The notes: generated by a model from the sequence alone, not told the origin. DNA of 64,000 nucleotides from JAIYDJ01 sp031400505 (GCA_031400505.1 JANNPZ010000038.1:109990-173989); one strand, 5' to 3'; counted from the stretch's first letter, positions 36,303 through 46,393 are shown. A program made the numbers and translations.

Positions 36303-37880
36303 TCAAGCCGATTGCGATACGCCCTCATAGCGAAACCGAGTGAAATCGGCGCACCAGCCCTGCCCGGTCAAGTCATGCGCCACCATGCCGACAAACGCCC
36401 CGGTAAAGCTGGCATGCTCGCCGCGCCCGCCTTCATCCGAAATGATCGAGGCGTCCAGTTCTGACCCTATGGCCAACCCATTGGCGAAAAACTGTTGCAC
36501 AGCACCCTCTACCCGCACCGCCAGCCGCACTGGCCCGTCCGGGATCGCCACCGGTTTTGCCAAGGTCAAAGCTTCGTTCGGCCAATCGCCGAAACATGAA
36601 ACAAGTCGAACACAGCGCCCAACCCCCGGTTCATTCGTCACCAGACAAGCATGAAACTTGTGCCGGTTGTAATAGGTGATCAGCCCCGCCGCGCGCTGCC
36701 AGTTGGGTGGGTCCGCCACCAGATCCGTTTCGGCGTGGTACCGATGATGTTCTTGGCGCCGCGCGACCAATGCCTGTTCAAACCAGGACCCGAGACTCTC
36801 GCGGCCGGTCAGACGCAGGGCATGACCAGTCAATGTGAACAACCGCCCCGGATAGGGCGTGCGCAACCACTGGAACTCTGTCGGAAGGGTCGCGGTCGAG
36901 AACGTTCGCTCAACCGGCCCGTCTTGCAGCCGTGCAGGCAAGCCCGGCACCTGCACGGGCGGCGTTTGCCCGCCGCCCTGCAGATACAACCACCCATCCC
37001 GCCACACACAGCGCGCCAACCCGGTCTCGCGCCCAAGAGCGCAAAACGGCCCCCGTGGCCCCGCCATGGGCCTCCCGCACAGATAGGTGTGATAAGGAAC
37101 GCCGTCGGGCGTTTCGACATATTGACCATGCCCCACCCGCTGCAACGATGCATCTGGCGAATGCCGTGCGGTCAGAACGTACTTTTCGGGATGTACCTCA
37201 TATGGACCAATGACACACCGTGACCGTGCCAGAGTTACGGCATGATCATAGCCCGTGCCGCCCTCGGCGGTGGTAAGATAAAACCAGCCGTCCTTGAAAA
37301 ACAAATGCGGTGCCTCGGTCAACCCCAGATCGGTGCCGGCAAAGATGTCATGGACTGGCCCTGTCAACCCCAGCACTGGATGCCATTCCTGCAACTCGAT
37401 CCCGTCAAAGCTGGAATGCGCGGGGTTGGCGCCTGTGCCACGACCGCGATGGTTCCAGCGCATGTTGACAAACCACTTGCGCCCGTCCGGATCGTGAAAC
37501 AACGACGGATCGAAGCCGGATGAATTCACATAGCTGCGCTCTGACCAGTCGCCATCGATCGTCTCGCAGGTCACGATGTAGTTGTGCGCGTCCTTGAACG
37601 CCCCATCCAGCCGTTTCACATCGGTATAAACCAACCAGAACCGACCATCAGCCCATGAAAGGCACGGCGCCCAGACCCCGCAACTGTCCGGGTTGCCGCG
37701 CATGTCCAACTGGTCTGCCCGACGCAGCGGCCGCGACACCAATTGCCAGTTCACCAGATCAGTCGAGTGATGGATCTGCACACCCGGAAACCACTCGAAC
37801 GTCGACGTTGCGATATAGTAGTCATCCCCGACCCGGCAGATTGAAGGGTCGGGGTTAAAGCCGGGCAGGATCGGGTTCAT
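36303..37880 (-). CDS. Glycoside hydrolase family 43 (beta-xylosidase / arabinofuranosidase type)
   Basis: A 525-residue two-domain GH43 enzyme starting MNPILPGFNPDPSICRVGDDYY. Catalytic residues are visible: base Asp in NPDPSI, pKa-modulating Asp in SSGFDPSLFHD, acid Glu in LGLTEAPHLFF. The C-terminal ~200 residues form the beta-sandwich typical of the xylosidase subgroup. No signal peptide, so it acts on imported oligosaccharides in the cytoplasm. The ATG overlaps the oxidoreductase stop (ATGA). It is the last gene of the glycan operon. Confidence 0.9.
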   Translation of the reverse strand: MNPILPGFNPDPSICRVGDDYYIATSTFEWFPGVQIHHSTDLVNWQLVSRPLRRADQLDMRGNPDSCGVWAPCLSWADGRFWLVYTDVKRLDGAFKDAHNYIVTCETIDGDWSERSYVNSSGFDPSLFHDPDGRKWFVNMRWNHRGRGTGANPAHSSFDGIELQEWHPVLGLTGPVHDIFAGTDLGLTEAPHLFFKDGWFYLTTAEGGTGYDHAVTLARSRCVIGPYEVHPEKYVLTARHSPDASLQRVGHGQYVETPDGVPYHTYLCGRPMAGPRGPFCALGRETGLARCVWRDGWLYLQGGGQTPPVQVPGLPARLQDGPVERTFSTATLPTEFQWLRTPYPGRLFTLTGHALRLTGRESLGSWFEQALVARRQEHHRYHAETDLVADPPNWQRAAGLITYYNRHKFHACLVTNEPGVGRCVRLVSCFGDWPNEALTLAKPVAIPDGPVRLAVRVEGAVQQFFANGLAIGSELDASIISDEGGRGEHASFTGAFVGMVAHDLTGQGWCADFTRFRYEGVSQSA

Positions 37881-39010
37881 GCCAGAAGAGCCGCGGCCTC
37901 GACCGGCCCAAGGGCGGCAGGTCGGGTACAACTTGTCTGCATAGCCACAAACTGCCCAGTTTCGCCTGATAGAAGGCAGGCCGTCATCACTTCGACCCCG
38001 TGCAACGCCCGTTCAAGCGAACAGCGCGCATCACGCCCCCCAAGGATTGCCTGCGCCATATCGGCAAGCCCCGCCGTGCGGTAATTGGCAAGCGGCCCGT
38101 GCTTGGCGTGCTCTTGATTGGGCCGCCCCAACGCATGATCCCAAACCGGAACCTCCCTGATCGTGCCGTCCTTTCCGCCCACCTCGACGACGCCACCAAA
38201 GAAATTTGGGTCGGGCAGATAAAGCGTGCCTTCCGTTCCATACAACTCCATATGCCCGCGCCTGTGGCTCCAGACATCCCAGGACGTGGACAGGTTCACC
38301 GTCGCCCCGCTCGCAAACTCCAGCAGTGCGTGAATGTTTGTCGGCGTCTTGACCGGGATCACCTCTCCGCGCCGCGCGTCTGACCCGATGGTGCGGGTTG
38401 CCGTCGCAGAACTGGCAAGTGCCCCTACACGTCGCACCGGCCCAAGCAGATTGACAAGGTTGGCAATGTAGTATGGCCCAAGATCCAGCATAGGCCCGCC
38501 ACCCGGCAGAAAGAAGAAATCCGGATTGGGATGCCACATCTCCATACCGTGGTTCAGCACCCCAGCCGACCCGGCCGTGATCGTGCCCACCACCCCGTCA
38601 TCCAGCACCGCCCGCGCTTGTTGATGCGCGCCCCCCAGAAATGTATCGGGCGCGCAACCGACCGACAGCCCCTTGCTTGCCGCAAGATCGCGCAACGCAA
38701 TGCCATCCGCCAGCGACAACACCAGCGGCTTTTCGGAATAGGCATGCTTGCCCGCCTGTAAAATCGCGCGCGTCACCCCGAAATGCGCATCCGGGATGGT
38801 CAGATTTATCACAACTTCGACCGCAGCATTCGAAAGCAAGTCTTCGACGGACTGCGCCAGGACACCGAATTCGGCCGCACGGGCCGTGGCTGCCGCCATG
38901 TTCACATCTGCCACAACCCGCACCTGCAAACCCTTGAACAAAGGTGCAAGTCGCAGATAGGACTGCGAGATGTTGCCGCATCCGATGATGCCAATGCCAA
39001 GCGTATCCAT
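37877..39010 (-). CDS. Gfo/Idh/MocA family NAD(P)-dependent oxidoreductase
   Basis: A 377-residue dehydrogenase. The N-terminal Rossmann motif is GIGIIGCGNISQSYLRL; the family motif HAYSEKPLVLSLADG holds the catalytic Lys of the EKP signature. The C-terminal alpha/beta domain includes GGGPMLDLGPYYIANLV. It probably oxidises a sugar or sugar derivative released by the GH enzymes. It starts 1 bp after the epimerase-like gene and overlaps the GH43 start. Confidence 0.9.
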   Translation of the reverse strand: MDTLGIGIIGCGNISQSYLRLAPLFKGLQVRVVADVNMAAATARAAEFGVLAQSVEDLLSNAAVEVVINLTIPDAHFGVTRAILQAGKHAYSEKPLVLSLADGIALRDLAASKGLSVGCAPDTFLGGAHQQARAVLDDGVVGTITAGSAGVLNHGMEMWHPNPDFFFLPGGGPMLDLGPYYIANLVNLLGPVRRVGALASSATATRTIGSDARRGEVIPVKTPTNIHALLEFASGATVNLSTSWDVWSHRRGHMELYGTEGTLYLPDPNFFGGVVEVGGKDGTIREVPVWDHALGRPNQEHAKHGPLANYRTAGLADMAQAILGGRDARCSLERALHGVEVMTACLLSGETGQFVAMQTSCTRPAALGPVEAAALLA

Positions 39011-39011
39011 T

Positions 39012-39758
39012 TCAGACCCCTTTCAAGGCGGCCAAGGACCGGGTCGCAAACCGAATGTGGTCGGACGGGTTGTCATGCTCCAGCACGAACACCTTGCAAC
39101 CCGCCGCGCGCAAGGCCGGCATCATGACAGACCAGTCGATCGTGCCATGCCCCACATCGGCCCAGCCATCCTCGGCAGTGGTTCCGGCAGGTGCGATATC
39201 CTTGACATGCGCCGTCGTGATGCGGTGACCTTCCTTTGCGATCCAGTCCAGCGGATCGGCCCCGCCCCGGACCACCCATGCAACGTCCATTTCCCATTCC
39301 AGGTCCGGGCCGCCGGAAAAAATCGCGTCTTGCGGGATCGTGCCATCCGGGGTTGGCACAAATTCGAAGTCGTGATTGTGCCAGCCAAACCCCAGTCCTG
39401 CCGACCGCAGGGGCGCGCCCGCCGTTTGCAGCCGCGCACCGAATGCCCGCCAACCCTCTCCATCTTTCGGGCGATCAGCCGGCATGACATAGGGACAATA
39501 GACCCGCGCCATCCCCAGCGTTCGCGCAATCTCGATGGCAAAATCCGGATCGGTTTCCAATAATTCCAACGAGATATGCCCGGTCGGCATAGCCAGCCCA
39601 GTGGTGTGCAAGGCCACCGCCAGTTCGCCCAGCTTCGCCGGATCAGGATATAGCCCGCCAAAGCCTTCGACCGCCGCGAACCCTGCGCCCGCCAGCATCG
39701 CAAGTGTGTCGCCAAGCGGCGGGAAGTTGCGCGAAGAGTAAAGTTGATAACTGATCAT
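39012..39758 (-). CDS. Sugar phosphate isomerase/epimerase (xylose-isomerase-like TIM barrel)
   Basis: A 248-residue protein starting MISYQLYSSRNFPPLGDTL. The AP-endonuclease-2/xylose-isomerase TIM-barrel motifs are present: LGFGWHNHDFEFVP, WEMDVAWVVRGGADP and ITTAHVKDIAP, which supply metal-binding His/Asp/Glu residues. AAAGGG lies 7 nt before the ATG. It lies between the GH2 and Gfo/Idh genes, a common arrangement for processing unusual sugars. Exact substrate unknown. Confidence 0.88.
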   Translation of the reverse strand: MISYQLYSSRNFPPLGDTLAMLAGAGFAAVEGFGGLYPDPAKLGELAVALHTTGLAMPTGHISLELLETDPDFAIEIARTLGMARVYCPYVMPADRPKDGEGWRAFGARLQTAGAPLRSAGLGFGWHNHDFEFVPTPDGTIPQDAIFSGGPDLEWEMDVAWVVRGGADPLDWIAKEGHRITTAHVKDIAPAGTTAEDGWADVGHGTIDWSVMMPALRAAGCKVFVLEHDNPSDHIRFATRSLAALKGV

Positions 39759-39771
39759 TGTGTGCCCTTTG

Positions 39772-42171
39772 CTATTGCGGCCCATAGGTCGCGGAATGTA
39801 GCTCTCTGAAGGTGAACGCAGGCCGCGCTGTCTCATCCTCGGGGGCAAAGCTCAGCGTCAATGGCTGCCCCGGCAACATGGCAAACCCGTTGTCCGAAAA
39901 CCGTCCCGGCACATCGGCTTCTATGGCGACAAACAGGGCAAGCGCCTGCGTTGTCAGCGTGATGCGCGCGCCATCTACCTCTACTCGCAGCCCGGACGGC
40001 ACCAAATCGTAAGATTTGTAGGGTCTGGGCGCGAACACATCTCGATCGCTGGTTCCGTCAGACCCTTGCCAGTCATAGGCCAGCATCTCGTCTGCCCTCA
40101 GGTCGCCGAACGGAATCACACACAGTGGCTCGGCACTGGCCGCCACATCTGCCAGACCTTCGGCCAGCAGACGGGTGCGCCCGGCCATATCGACCGCCAT
40201 CGCCCGCACTGCAACCTTCACTGCTTGAAGACGGTCATTTACTGCCATGAGCTTGATCCCCTCGGCGCCCGGCACAGCCGTCACCAACACCGGCTGATAA
40301 AAGTGGCGCGCCGCATGATGCAGCAGTTTCCAGTTGCCGCCATGATCCAAGCCAGACCAGGAACAGACAGGCCAGGTGTCGTTCAACTGCCAATAAAGCG
40401 CGCCCATGCAGTGCGGCTTCAAGCTGCGCCACGTCGTCACCGCCGTCTTGATCGCCAGACTTTGCTGCACCTGGCTTAGGTATACGAAGTTTTCGAACCC
40501 GACCGGAAAGCGGAAATACCGGAACATCGTCTCGGCAATCCGGGCGTTTCCGCCCGTGTTCTTTTGATGGCTTTCCATCACCAGACTAGAGATGTTCATG
40601 TCCTCGGGTGCAGCAAACCGGCGGATCGCCGACATCGACGGATAGCTTTGAAACCCGAACTCCGAACAAAACCGCGGCTTTACCTCTCTGTAGTGATCGA
40701 AATCCCGCCCTTCATGCCAGACCGACCAAAAATGCATGTCGCCAGAGCGGTCATCGTGCCACGCATCGCCAAACGCCATCGGTCCCGGACTTGGCGAGGA
40801 GGGCCACCAGTTGGCCCCAGGCAGCAGGTCCCGCAATGCCGCCTCGATCGTGCGGTTAAGACGGTCGTAGCTTACCAAATACCGATCCCGATCTTTGCGG
40901 GATTCAGGAAACCAATTCAGCGCACCGATCAGTTCATTGTCGCCACACCACAAGGCAAGGCAGGCATGATGCCCGATCCGCCCCACCACATCGCGAACCT
41001 CGGCATCCACTTCGGCCAGAAATCCGGGGGTCGACGGATACAGATGGCAGGCAAACATGAAGTCTTGCCAGACCATCAGCCCCATCTCGTCACACAGGTC
41101 ATAAAACCAGTCCGGCTCATACCGCCCGCCGCCCCAGACCCGGATCATGTTCATATTGGCATCGACAGCGGACTGTAGCAGCCCACGCACTGAGGTCTGC
41201 GTGATCCGCCCGTTCAGCGCATCCGCCGGGATCCAGTTCGCCCCTTTGGCAAACACATCCCGCCCGTTGACGCAGAAACCGAACGAACGGCCCGACGCAT
41301 CGGGGGCGCTGACCAGCGCCAGATCGCGCAACCCGATCCGCCGCGAGGTGAAATGCGCCGCCTGTGTCGGACCAACCCGCGCGTCCAGTGTGTAAAGGGA
41401 CTGCTTTCCTTGTCCATTCGGCCACCACAGATCGGGGTCGGCAACCTCAAACTCCAGCGTCAGCTCGTTTTCGCCGGCGACCGTTGCCAAATGGCCTTGC
41501 TGCTCCTGACCGGCAAACCCAAAGGAATAAACGACCGGACCAGCCGCTGCGCACTGCACAACCGCCCGGACTCTCACCGTGGCAACACCAAGCCGGTGCA
41601 TCTGATCCACGAAGATCGCTTCGATCCGTGCAGGAATAGCAGCCTCCAGCCGCACCGCGCCAACCCCAAACTGCCCCAGCGCAATGTTCCAGTCCCACCC
41701 GAAATCGCACTGCTGCTTGCGCAGCATGTTGGCAAAGGGGATCGGCCCGTTCACCTGCTGATAGGGCACATAAAACGGCATCGCGGCCTGCCGCGCCGCC
41801 GCTTCGCGAACACTACTGCGAAAAACGATTTCAATCGCATTCGGCCCGCGCAGCAACTCCACCCGCACCCTCCACCTTCGATGCGTATTGGCGGCAGACA
41901 GAACCCGCACCCCGTTGACCGAAACCTCGGCCACGCAATCCAACCCTTCGATCACCAGATCGGCCGCCCCGCCCGGATGGTCGAACGCCCGCCGCGCCAC
42001 CCAATCCTGCTCGCAGACCCAGCGACAGTCATATTCGTTGCGCCCCCAATAGGGGTCGGCGATGGCGCCCGCAGCCTGCAAAGCGGTTACCCCGTCACCC
42101 GGAAGACGAAAAGGAACCACATGGACACCACTTTCATCCGAAAGCGTCCAGTCGCCGGCAAGATCAAGCAT
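39772..42171 (-). CDS. Glycoside hydrolase family 2, beta-mannosidase-like
   Basis: A 799-residue GH2 enzyme. An N-terminal jelly-roll sugar-binding domain (DPYWGRNEYDCRWVCEQDWVARRAF) is followed by an immunoglobulin-like domain and a TIM barrel. The acid/base Glu is in LWCGDNELIGALNW, the nucleophile Glu in PRFCSEFGFQSYPS; NMIRVWGGGRYEPDWFYDLCDEMGLMVWQDFMFAC is the usual beta-mannosidase stretch. No signal peptide, so it acts on imported material. It starts 2 bp after the ABC ATPase gene. Confidence 0.92.
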   Translation of the reverse strand: MLDLAGDWTLSDESGVHVVPFRLPGDGVTALQAAGAIADPYWGRNEYDCRWVCEQDWVARRAFDHPGGAADLVIEGLDCVAEVSVNGVRVLSAANTHRRWRVRVELLRGPNAIEIVFRSSVREAAARQAAMPFYVPYQQVNGPIPFANMLRKQQCDFGWDWNIALGQFGVGAVRLEAAIPARIEAIFVDQMHRLGVATVRVRAVVQCAAAGPVVYSFGFAGQEQQGHLATVAGENELTLEFEVADPDLWWPNGQGKQSLYTLDARVGPTQAAHFTSRRIGLRDLALVSAPDASGRSFGFCVNGRDVFAKGANWIPADALNGRITQTSVRGLLQSAVDANMNMIRVWGGGRYEPDWFYDLCDEMGLMVWQDFMFACHLYPSTPGFLAEVDAEVRDVVGRIGHHACLALWCGDNELIGALNWFPESRKDRDRYLVSYDRLNRTIEAALRDLLPGANWWPSSPSPGPMAFGDAWHDDRSGDMHFWSVWHEGRDFDHYREVKPRFCSEFGFQSYPSMSAIRRFAAPEDMNISSLVMESHQKNTGGNARIAETMFRYFRFPVGFENFVYLSQVQQSLAIKTAVTTWRSLKPHCMGALYWQLNDTWPVCSWSGLDHGGNWKLLHHAARHFYQPVLVTAVPGAEGIKLMAVNDRLQAVKVAVRAMAVDMAGRTRLLAEGLADVAASAEPLCVIPFGDLRADEMLAYDWQGSDGTSDRDVFAPRPYKSYDLVPSGLRVEVDGARITLTTQALALFVAIEADVPGRFSDNGFAMLPGQPLTLSFAPEDETARPAFTFRELHSATYGPQ

Positions 42172-42173
42172 GG

Positions 42174-43253
42174 TCAGACCCGCTGTTCCGTCGCAGTGTC
42201 AAAAATCGACGCCTTCGAGATGTCCACCTTCAGATGCACCGTGGTCCCACGCGGCGTAGCAAACTCCACCGGCACTCGCACCGAGATCTGCGTGTTGCCG
42301 GCCTTCAGCCAGACCAGACTGTCTGCCCCCATCGGTTCTTCGATTTCCACCACCGCCGAAATGGTTTGCCCCGGTTCGGGATGGCTCCGGATGGTCAGGT
42401 GTTCAGGGCGCAGGCCCAGAATGGCGCGGTCCCGGTCCAGCACGGCACCACCAACATACCCCGACAGATCGATGCGCACGTCGCCAAACTGAAAGGAGCG
42501 CCCGCCGTCCGTTGTCGCCCCGTGCAGAAAATTCATCGACGGCGATCCGATGAAGCCCGCAACAAACAGATTGGACGGCCGGTTGTAAATCGTCTGGGGC
42601 GCGTCTAACTGTTGGATTATACCGCCCCGCATCACGGCTATCCGGTCGGCCAGCGTCAGCGCCTCGATTTGGTCATGCGTGACATAGACCATCGTATTGT
42701 TCAGTCGGGTGTGCAGACGCTTGATCTCTACCCGAAGTTCCGATCGAAGCTTGGCATCAAGGTTTGACAGAGGTTCGTCGAACAAAAACACGTCGACATC
42801 CCGAACCAACGCCCGTCCAATGGCAACCCTCTGCCGTTGCCCACCCGACAGGGCGCCCGGTTTGCGGTCCAGCAACGGTTCAATTTGCAGGATCTCGGCC
42901 GCCCGCGCGACGCGCCTTTCGATCTCTGGCTTGGGCATCCGCGCATTCCGTAGACCGAATGAAAGGTTCCCGCGCACTGTCATCTGCGGGTAAAGCGCAT
43001 AAGACTGAAAAACCATTCCAATTCCGCGCTCACTAGGTTCCGCCCAGGTTACGTTCTGCCCTTTGATCCAGATTTGCCCGTCGGTGATGTCCAGCAGGCC
43101 TGCCAGACAGTTCAGCAACGTCGATTTTCCGCAACCTGAAGGTCCCAGCAGAACGATGAATTCGCCTTCGGTCACATCAAGGTTAAGGTTCTTGAGCACC
43201 GCCTGCGCGCCAAACTTCAGCGTCAGATCCTTGACAGAAATCGAGTGTTGCAT
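42174..43253 (-). CDS. Sugar ABC transporter ATP-binding protein (UgpC/MsmK-like)
   Basis: A 359-residue ATPase of the carbohydrate-uptake CUT1 class. Walker A is GPSGCGKST (residues ~37-45), signature LSGGQRQRVAIGRAL, Walker B VFLFDEPLSNLDA, then the H-loop VYVTHDQIEAL. The C-terminal ~120 residues are the TOBE/regulatory domain. It energises the two permeases encoded just upstream and starts 3 bp after the second permease gene. Confidence 0.95.
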   Translation of the reverse strand: MQHSISVKDLTLKFGAQAVLKNLNLDVTEGEFIVLLGPSGCGKSTLLNCLAGLLDITDGQIWIKGQNVTWAEPSERGIGMVFQSYALYPQMTVRGNLSFGLRNARMPKPEIERRVARAAEILQIEPLLDRKPGALSGGQRQRVAIGRALVRDVDVFLFDEPLSNLDAKLRSELRVEIKRLHTRLNNTMVYVTHDQIEALTLADRIAVMRGGIIQQLDAPQTIYNRPSNLFVAGFIGSPSMNFLHGATTDGGRSFQFGDVRIDLSGYVGGAVLDRDRAILGLRPEHLTIRSHPEPGQTISAVVEIEEPMGADSLVWLKAGNTQISVRVPVEFATPRGTTVHLKVDISKASIFDTATEQRV

Positions 43254-43256
43254 GTG

Positions 43257-44198
43257 TCAGCCTTTGACAGCGCCCGCAGCAATGCCGCGCACGAAGAGTT
43301 TTCCCGAAATGAAGTAGATGGTGAGTGGAACCAGCCCGGTCAGCAACGTCGCCGCCATGTTGACGTTGTATTCCTTGATGCCCTGTACCGAGTTCACGAT
43401 GTTGTTCAATTGCACCGTCATCGGATAGATGTCCGGTTTCGTATAGATCACGCCAAACAGGAAATCATTCCAGATTCCAGTGACTTGAAGGATCATGGCA
43501 ACAACAAAGATCGGCAGTGCCATCGGCAGCATTATCTTGAAGAAGATCCCCCAGAACCCGGCCCCGTCGACCCGTCCGGCCTTGAAAAGCTCTTCGGGAA
43601 GTGACGAAAAGTAGTTCCGGAACAGCAAGGTAAGGATCGGCATGCCAAAAATCGTGTGGACGATAACCAATCCCCAAAGCGTGCCATAAACCTGCACATC
43701 GCCGAACCCCATCGCATTGGTGATCACCGTCAATCCGTCGCCTAGGTTTTTCAACACCAGGACAATCGGATACAGCATAACTTGATAGGGAATAAACGCC
43801 CCGATCATCAGCACCGCGAAAAAGAACTCTGATCCGCGATACCGCCAGTTTGCCAATGCATATCCGTTGACGCTTGATATTCCGATCGACAGTATGACCG
43901 ACGGGATCAGGATCGTCACAGAATTCCAGAAACCACGCGAAAGGCCGTCGCAATTGATCCCGGTGCAGGCCGTCGACCATGCCTTGACCCATGGCTGAAA
44001 GGTGATTTCAACAGGCGGCGAAAATACGTTGCCCAGCCGGATTTCCGGCATCGTCTTCAGACTGGTCACGATCATCACATAAAGCGGCAGTGCGTAATAG
44101 GCCGCGACCAGAATCAACGTTCCATAAAGCACGACATTGGGCGCCGAAAACACCCGGCGCGGTTTCGGTCCGCGTGGCCCAGCTTTCTGATCAGCCAC
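43257..44198 (-). CDS. Carbohydrate ABC transporter permease (MalG-like)
   Basis: About 313 residues with six predicted TM segments and the EAA loop ELFKAGRVDGAGFWGIFFKIMLPMALP. The start is taken as GTG at 44198 (VADQKAGPRG), which overlaps the upstream permease stop and has a G-rich tract before it; a TTG at 44213 is the alternative. The periplasmic insert with two Cys (STACTGINCDG) is somewhat unusual for the family. Confidence 0.92.
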   Translation of the reverse strand: MADQKAGPRGPKPRRVFSAPNVVLYGTLILVAAYYALPLYVMIVTSLKTMPEIRLGNVFSPPVEITFQPWVKAWSTACTGINCDGLSRGFWNSVTILIPSVILSIGISSVNGYALANWRYRGSEFFFAVLMIGAFIPYQVMLYPIVLVLKNLGDGLTVITNAMGFGDVQVYGTLWGLVIVHTIFGMPILTLLFRNYFSSLPEELFKAGRVDGAGFWGIFFKIMLPMALPIFVVAMILQVTGIWNDFLFGVIYTKPDIYPMTVQLNNIVNSVQGIKEYNVNMAATLLTGLVPLTIYFISGKLFVRGIAAGAVKG

Positions 44199-45096
44199 GC
44201 CTTTTCCCCCCAAATTCCAGATAGGCCCACGGGATCAGAATTATGGCCACGGTCACCAGCATCATGGTCGAGGCTGCAAATCCCTGCGCCAGGTTCTGGC
44301 TCAGAAACATCTTGTCCATGACGTAAAGTGCGGGCATCTGGCTGGCGATGCCGGGGCCGCCGCTTGTTTGCGCAACAACAAGATCGTAGACCTTGACGAT
44401 CCCCGACGCGATGATCACCACGGACGTCACGATGACCGGGCGGATCATCGGGATGATGATGACGATATAGGTCTTCCACACCCCGATGCCTTCGACGCGG
44501 GACGCTTTCCAGATATCCTCGTCGATGCCACGAATTCCGGCCAGCATCAGGCACATGACCAACCCGGTGCCCTGCCACAACGCGGCGATCAGGATGCCGT
44601 AGATCACGATGCTGTCGGTGTAAAGCGGGTCGAAGACGAAACTGGTCCAGCCCATGTCGCGAACCACCTTCTGCACGCCGAAATCCGGGTTCAGAATCCA
44701 CTGCCACACGAGGCCGGTCACGATGAACGACAGCGCGAACGGATACAGGAAAATAGTTCGAAACGCATTTTCAAACCGAATCTTGCGGTCCAGCATTGCC
44801 GCCAGCGCAAACCCGATCACCAGCGAAAACACCATCGTCAACACGCCAAACACGGCAAGGTTGCTGATCGAAACCAGCCAACGGTCGGTGCTCCACAACC
44901 GCTCATACTGGTCAAGACCAACGAACCGCTCGCGGGGCAACAGTTTGGAGTCGGTAAAAGAGTAAAGCACAGTCCATGCAGAGCACCCGATGAAGATCAC
45001 CAGAACCGTCAGGATCATCGGGATCGAGGCGACCTTGGCGTTCATGTTGCGCAGCAGGCGCACGGGGCGTTTCACTGCGGCATCGGTATTGGCCAT
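44191..45096 (-). CDS. Carbohydrate ABC transporter permease (MalF-like)
   Basis: A 301-residue membrane protein starting MANTDAAVKRPVRLLRNMNAK, with six predicted TM segments and the EAA loop DIWKASRVEGIGVWKTYIVIIIPMIRP. AAGGA lies about 8 nt before the ATG at 45096. It pairs with the MalG-like permease to form the channel of a CUT1-type importer. Confidence 0.93.
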   Translation of the reverse strand: MANTDAAVKRPVRLLRNMNAKVASIPMILTVLVIFIGCSAWTVLYSFTDSKLLPRERFVGLDQYERLWSTDRWLVSISNLAVFGVLTMVFSLVIGFALAAMLDRKIRFENAFRTIFLYPFALSFIVTGLVWQWILNPDFGVQKVVRDMGWTSFVFDPLYTDSIVIYGILIAALWQGTGLVMCLMLAGIRGIDEDIWKASRVEGIGVWKTYIVIIIPMIRPVIVTSVVIIASGIVKVYDLVVAQTSGGPGIASQMPALYVMDKMFLSQNLAQGFAASTMMLVTVAIILIPWAYLEFGGKRRG

Positions 45097-45160
45097 CGCA
45101 TGTTCCTTGGGGCGAGGAAAAAGGCCCGACCGTCGCCGGTCGGGCCGCATCAGGGTCAGA

Positions 45161-46393
45161 TCATTCGGCCGCCGCTATGATGGCCGCATATTTCGCCTGC
45201 GCCTCGCCAGCGGTCATCGTGGTCGAGTTCCAGAATTCGACCATCAAATCCTCGACCTGGCCTGTGGTGTCGGGGGTCAGCAACTCGTCCCCCGATGGCA
45301 GGATCCCGCCTGCGGCCAGAATCTCCAACCCCTGCTTCATGCAATCGTTTGCCGCCGCCAAGTCCACGTCGCCCCGGATCGGCAGCGAGCCTTTCTTGAG
45401 GTTGAACGCCACCTGCAGGTCTTTCGACACCAGCACACTCGCCAGACGCTTTTGTGCCGAGGTCACTTCCGGGTCCTTGTTGATTGGGAAATAGAACGCA
45501 TCGCCCCCGGTCGAGATCAGCTTGTTGACGCCGAGACCCGGCAGGCAAGAGTAGTCAGTGCCCGCAACCTGGCCCGCGACCTGAAACTCGCCCTGCGCCC
45601 AATCGCCCATGATCTGGCCGCCCGCCGCCCCGGTGATCACCAGATTGGTCGCCTGGTTCCAATCCTGCACGTTCGACTTTGCCGCCATCGACCGTGCCGC
45701 AACCGCTGCTTCGAACACCTTGGCGAATTCGGGTCCGGCGGCAACCGCCTCGTCCTTGTCCTTGTTGACCGCCAACCAGGCGTCTGGCCCGCCGATGGCA
45801 ATCGCCATCACGCCAAAGGCACCCGCCGACTGCCATGGCTGCTGCCCCATCGCAAGCGGGATCAGACCAACCGCTTCCAGCGCGGGGGCCGAGGCCACGA
45901 ATTCGTCCCAGTTGGTCGGAACCGGCACGCCCGCCTTGGCATAGGCCGCATGGCTGAGCCAGATCCACTGCCACGAGTGGATATTGACCGGGGCGCAATA
46001 GATCTTGCCTTCAAAGGTGCAGGCATCCAGCAGGCTGATCGGGTTGATCAGGTCTTTCCAGCCCTCGGCCTCGGCCACGTCGGTCAGGTCCTGCAACAGG
46101 CCCGCCTCGATCAGTTCCTGCGCCTGCAACCCGTGGTTCAACTGGGTCGCCCCCATCGGGTCACCGCCCAGAATGCGGCTGATGATGATGGGGCGCGCCG
46201 TGCCACCGGAACCGGCGATTGCGCCGTCGATCCATTTGTCGCCTGACGCGTCGAACGCCTTGGCCATCTCCGAGACGGCAGCGGCCTCGCCGCCGCTGGT
46301 CCACCAATGCGTGACTTCCAGATCGGTCGAAAAAGCCGCTTGCGGCAGCACAACCGAAGCGAGAAGCCCGATCGCCAGTTTCAATTTCGTCAT
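45161..46393 (-). CDS. Carbohydrate ABC transporter substrate-binding protein
   Basis: A 410-residue periplasmic binding protein. A signal peptide (LKLAIGLLASVVLPQAAFS) precedes the type-1 CUT1 fold: LEVTHWWTSGGEAAAVSEMAKAF, NIHSWQWIWLSHAAYAKAGVPVPTNWDEF, GDAFYFPINKDPEVTSAQ. It resembles glucose/mannose-type binding proteins in these segments. It is the first gene of the glycan operon, GGAGGA lies just upstream, and two palindromic operators sit 16-53 bp before the start codon. Confidence 0.93.
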   Translation of the reverse strand: MTKLKLAIGLLASVVLPQAAFSTDLEVTHWWTSGGEAAAVSEMAKAFDASGDKWIDGAIAGSGGTARPIIISRILGGDPMGATQLNHGLQAQELIEAGLLQDLTDVAEAEGWKDLINPISLLDACTFEGKIYCAPVNIHSWQWIWLSHAAYAKAGVPVPTNWDEFVASAPALEAVGLIPLAMGQQPWQSAGAFGVMAIAIGGPDAWLAVNKDKDEAVAAGPEFAKVFEAAVAARSMAAKSNVQDWNQATNLVITGAAGGQIMGDWAQGEFQVAGQVAGTDYSCLPGLGVNKLISTGGDAFYFPINKDPEVTSAQKRLASVLVSKDLQVAFNLKKGSLPIRGDVDLAAANDCMKQGLEILAAGGILPSGDELLTPDTTGQVEDLMVEFWNSTTMTAGEAQAKYAAIIAAAE

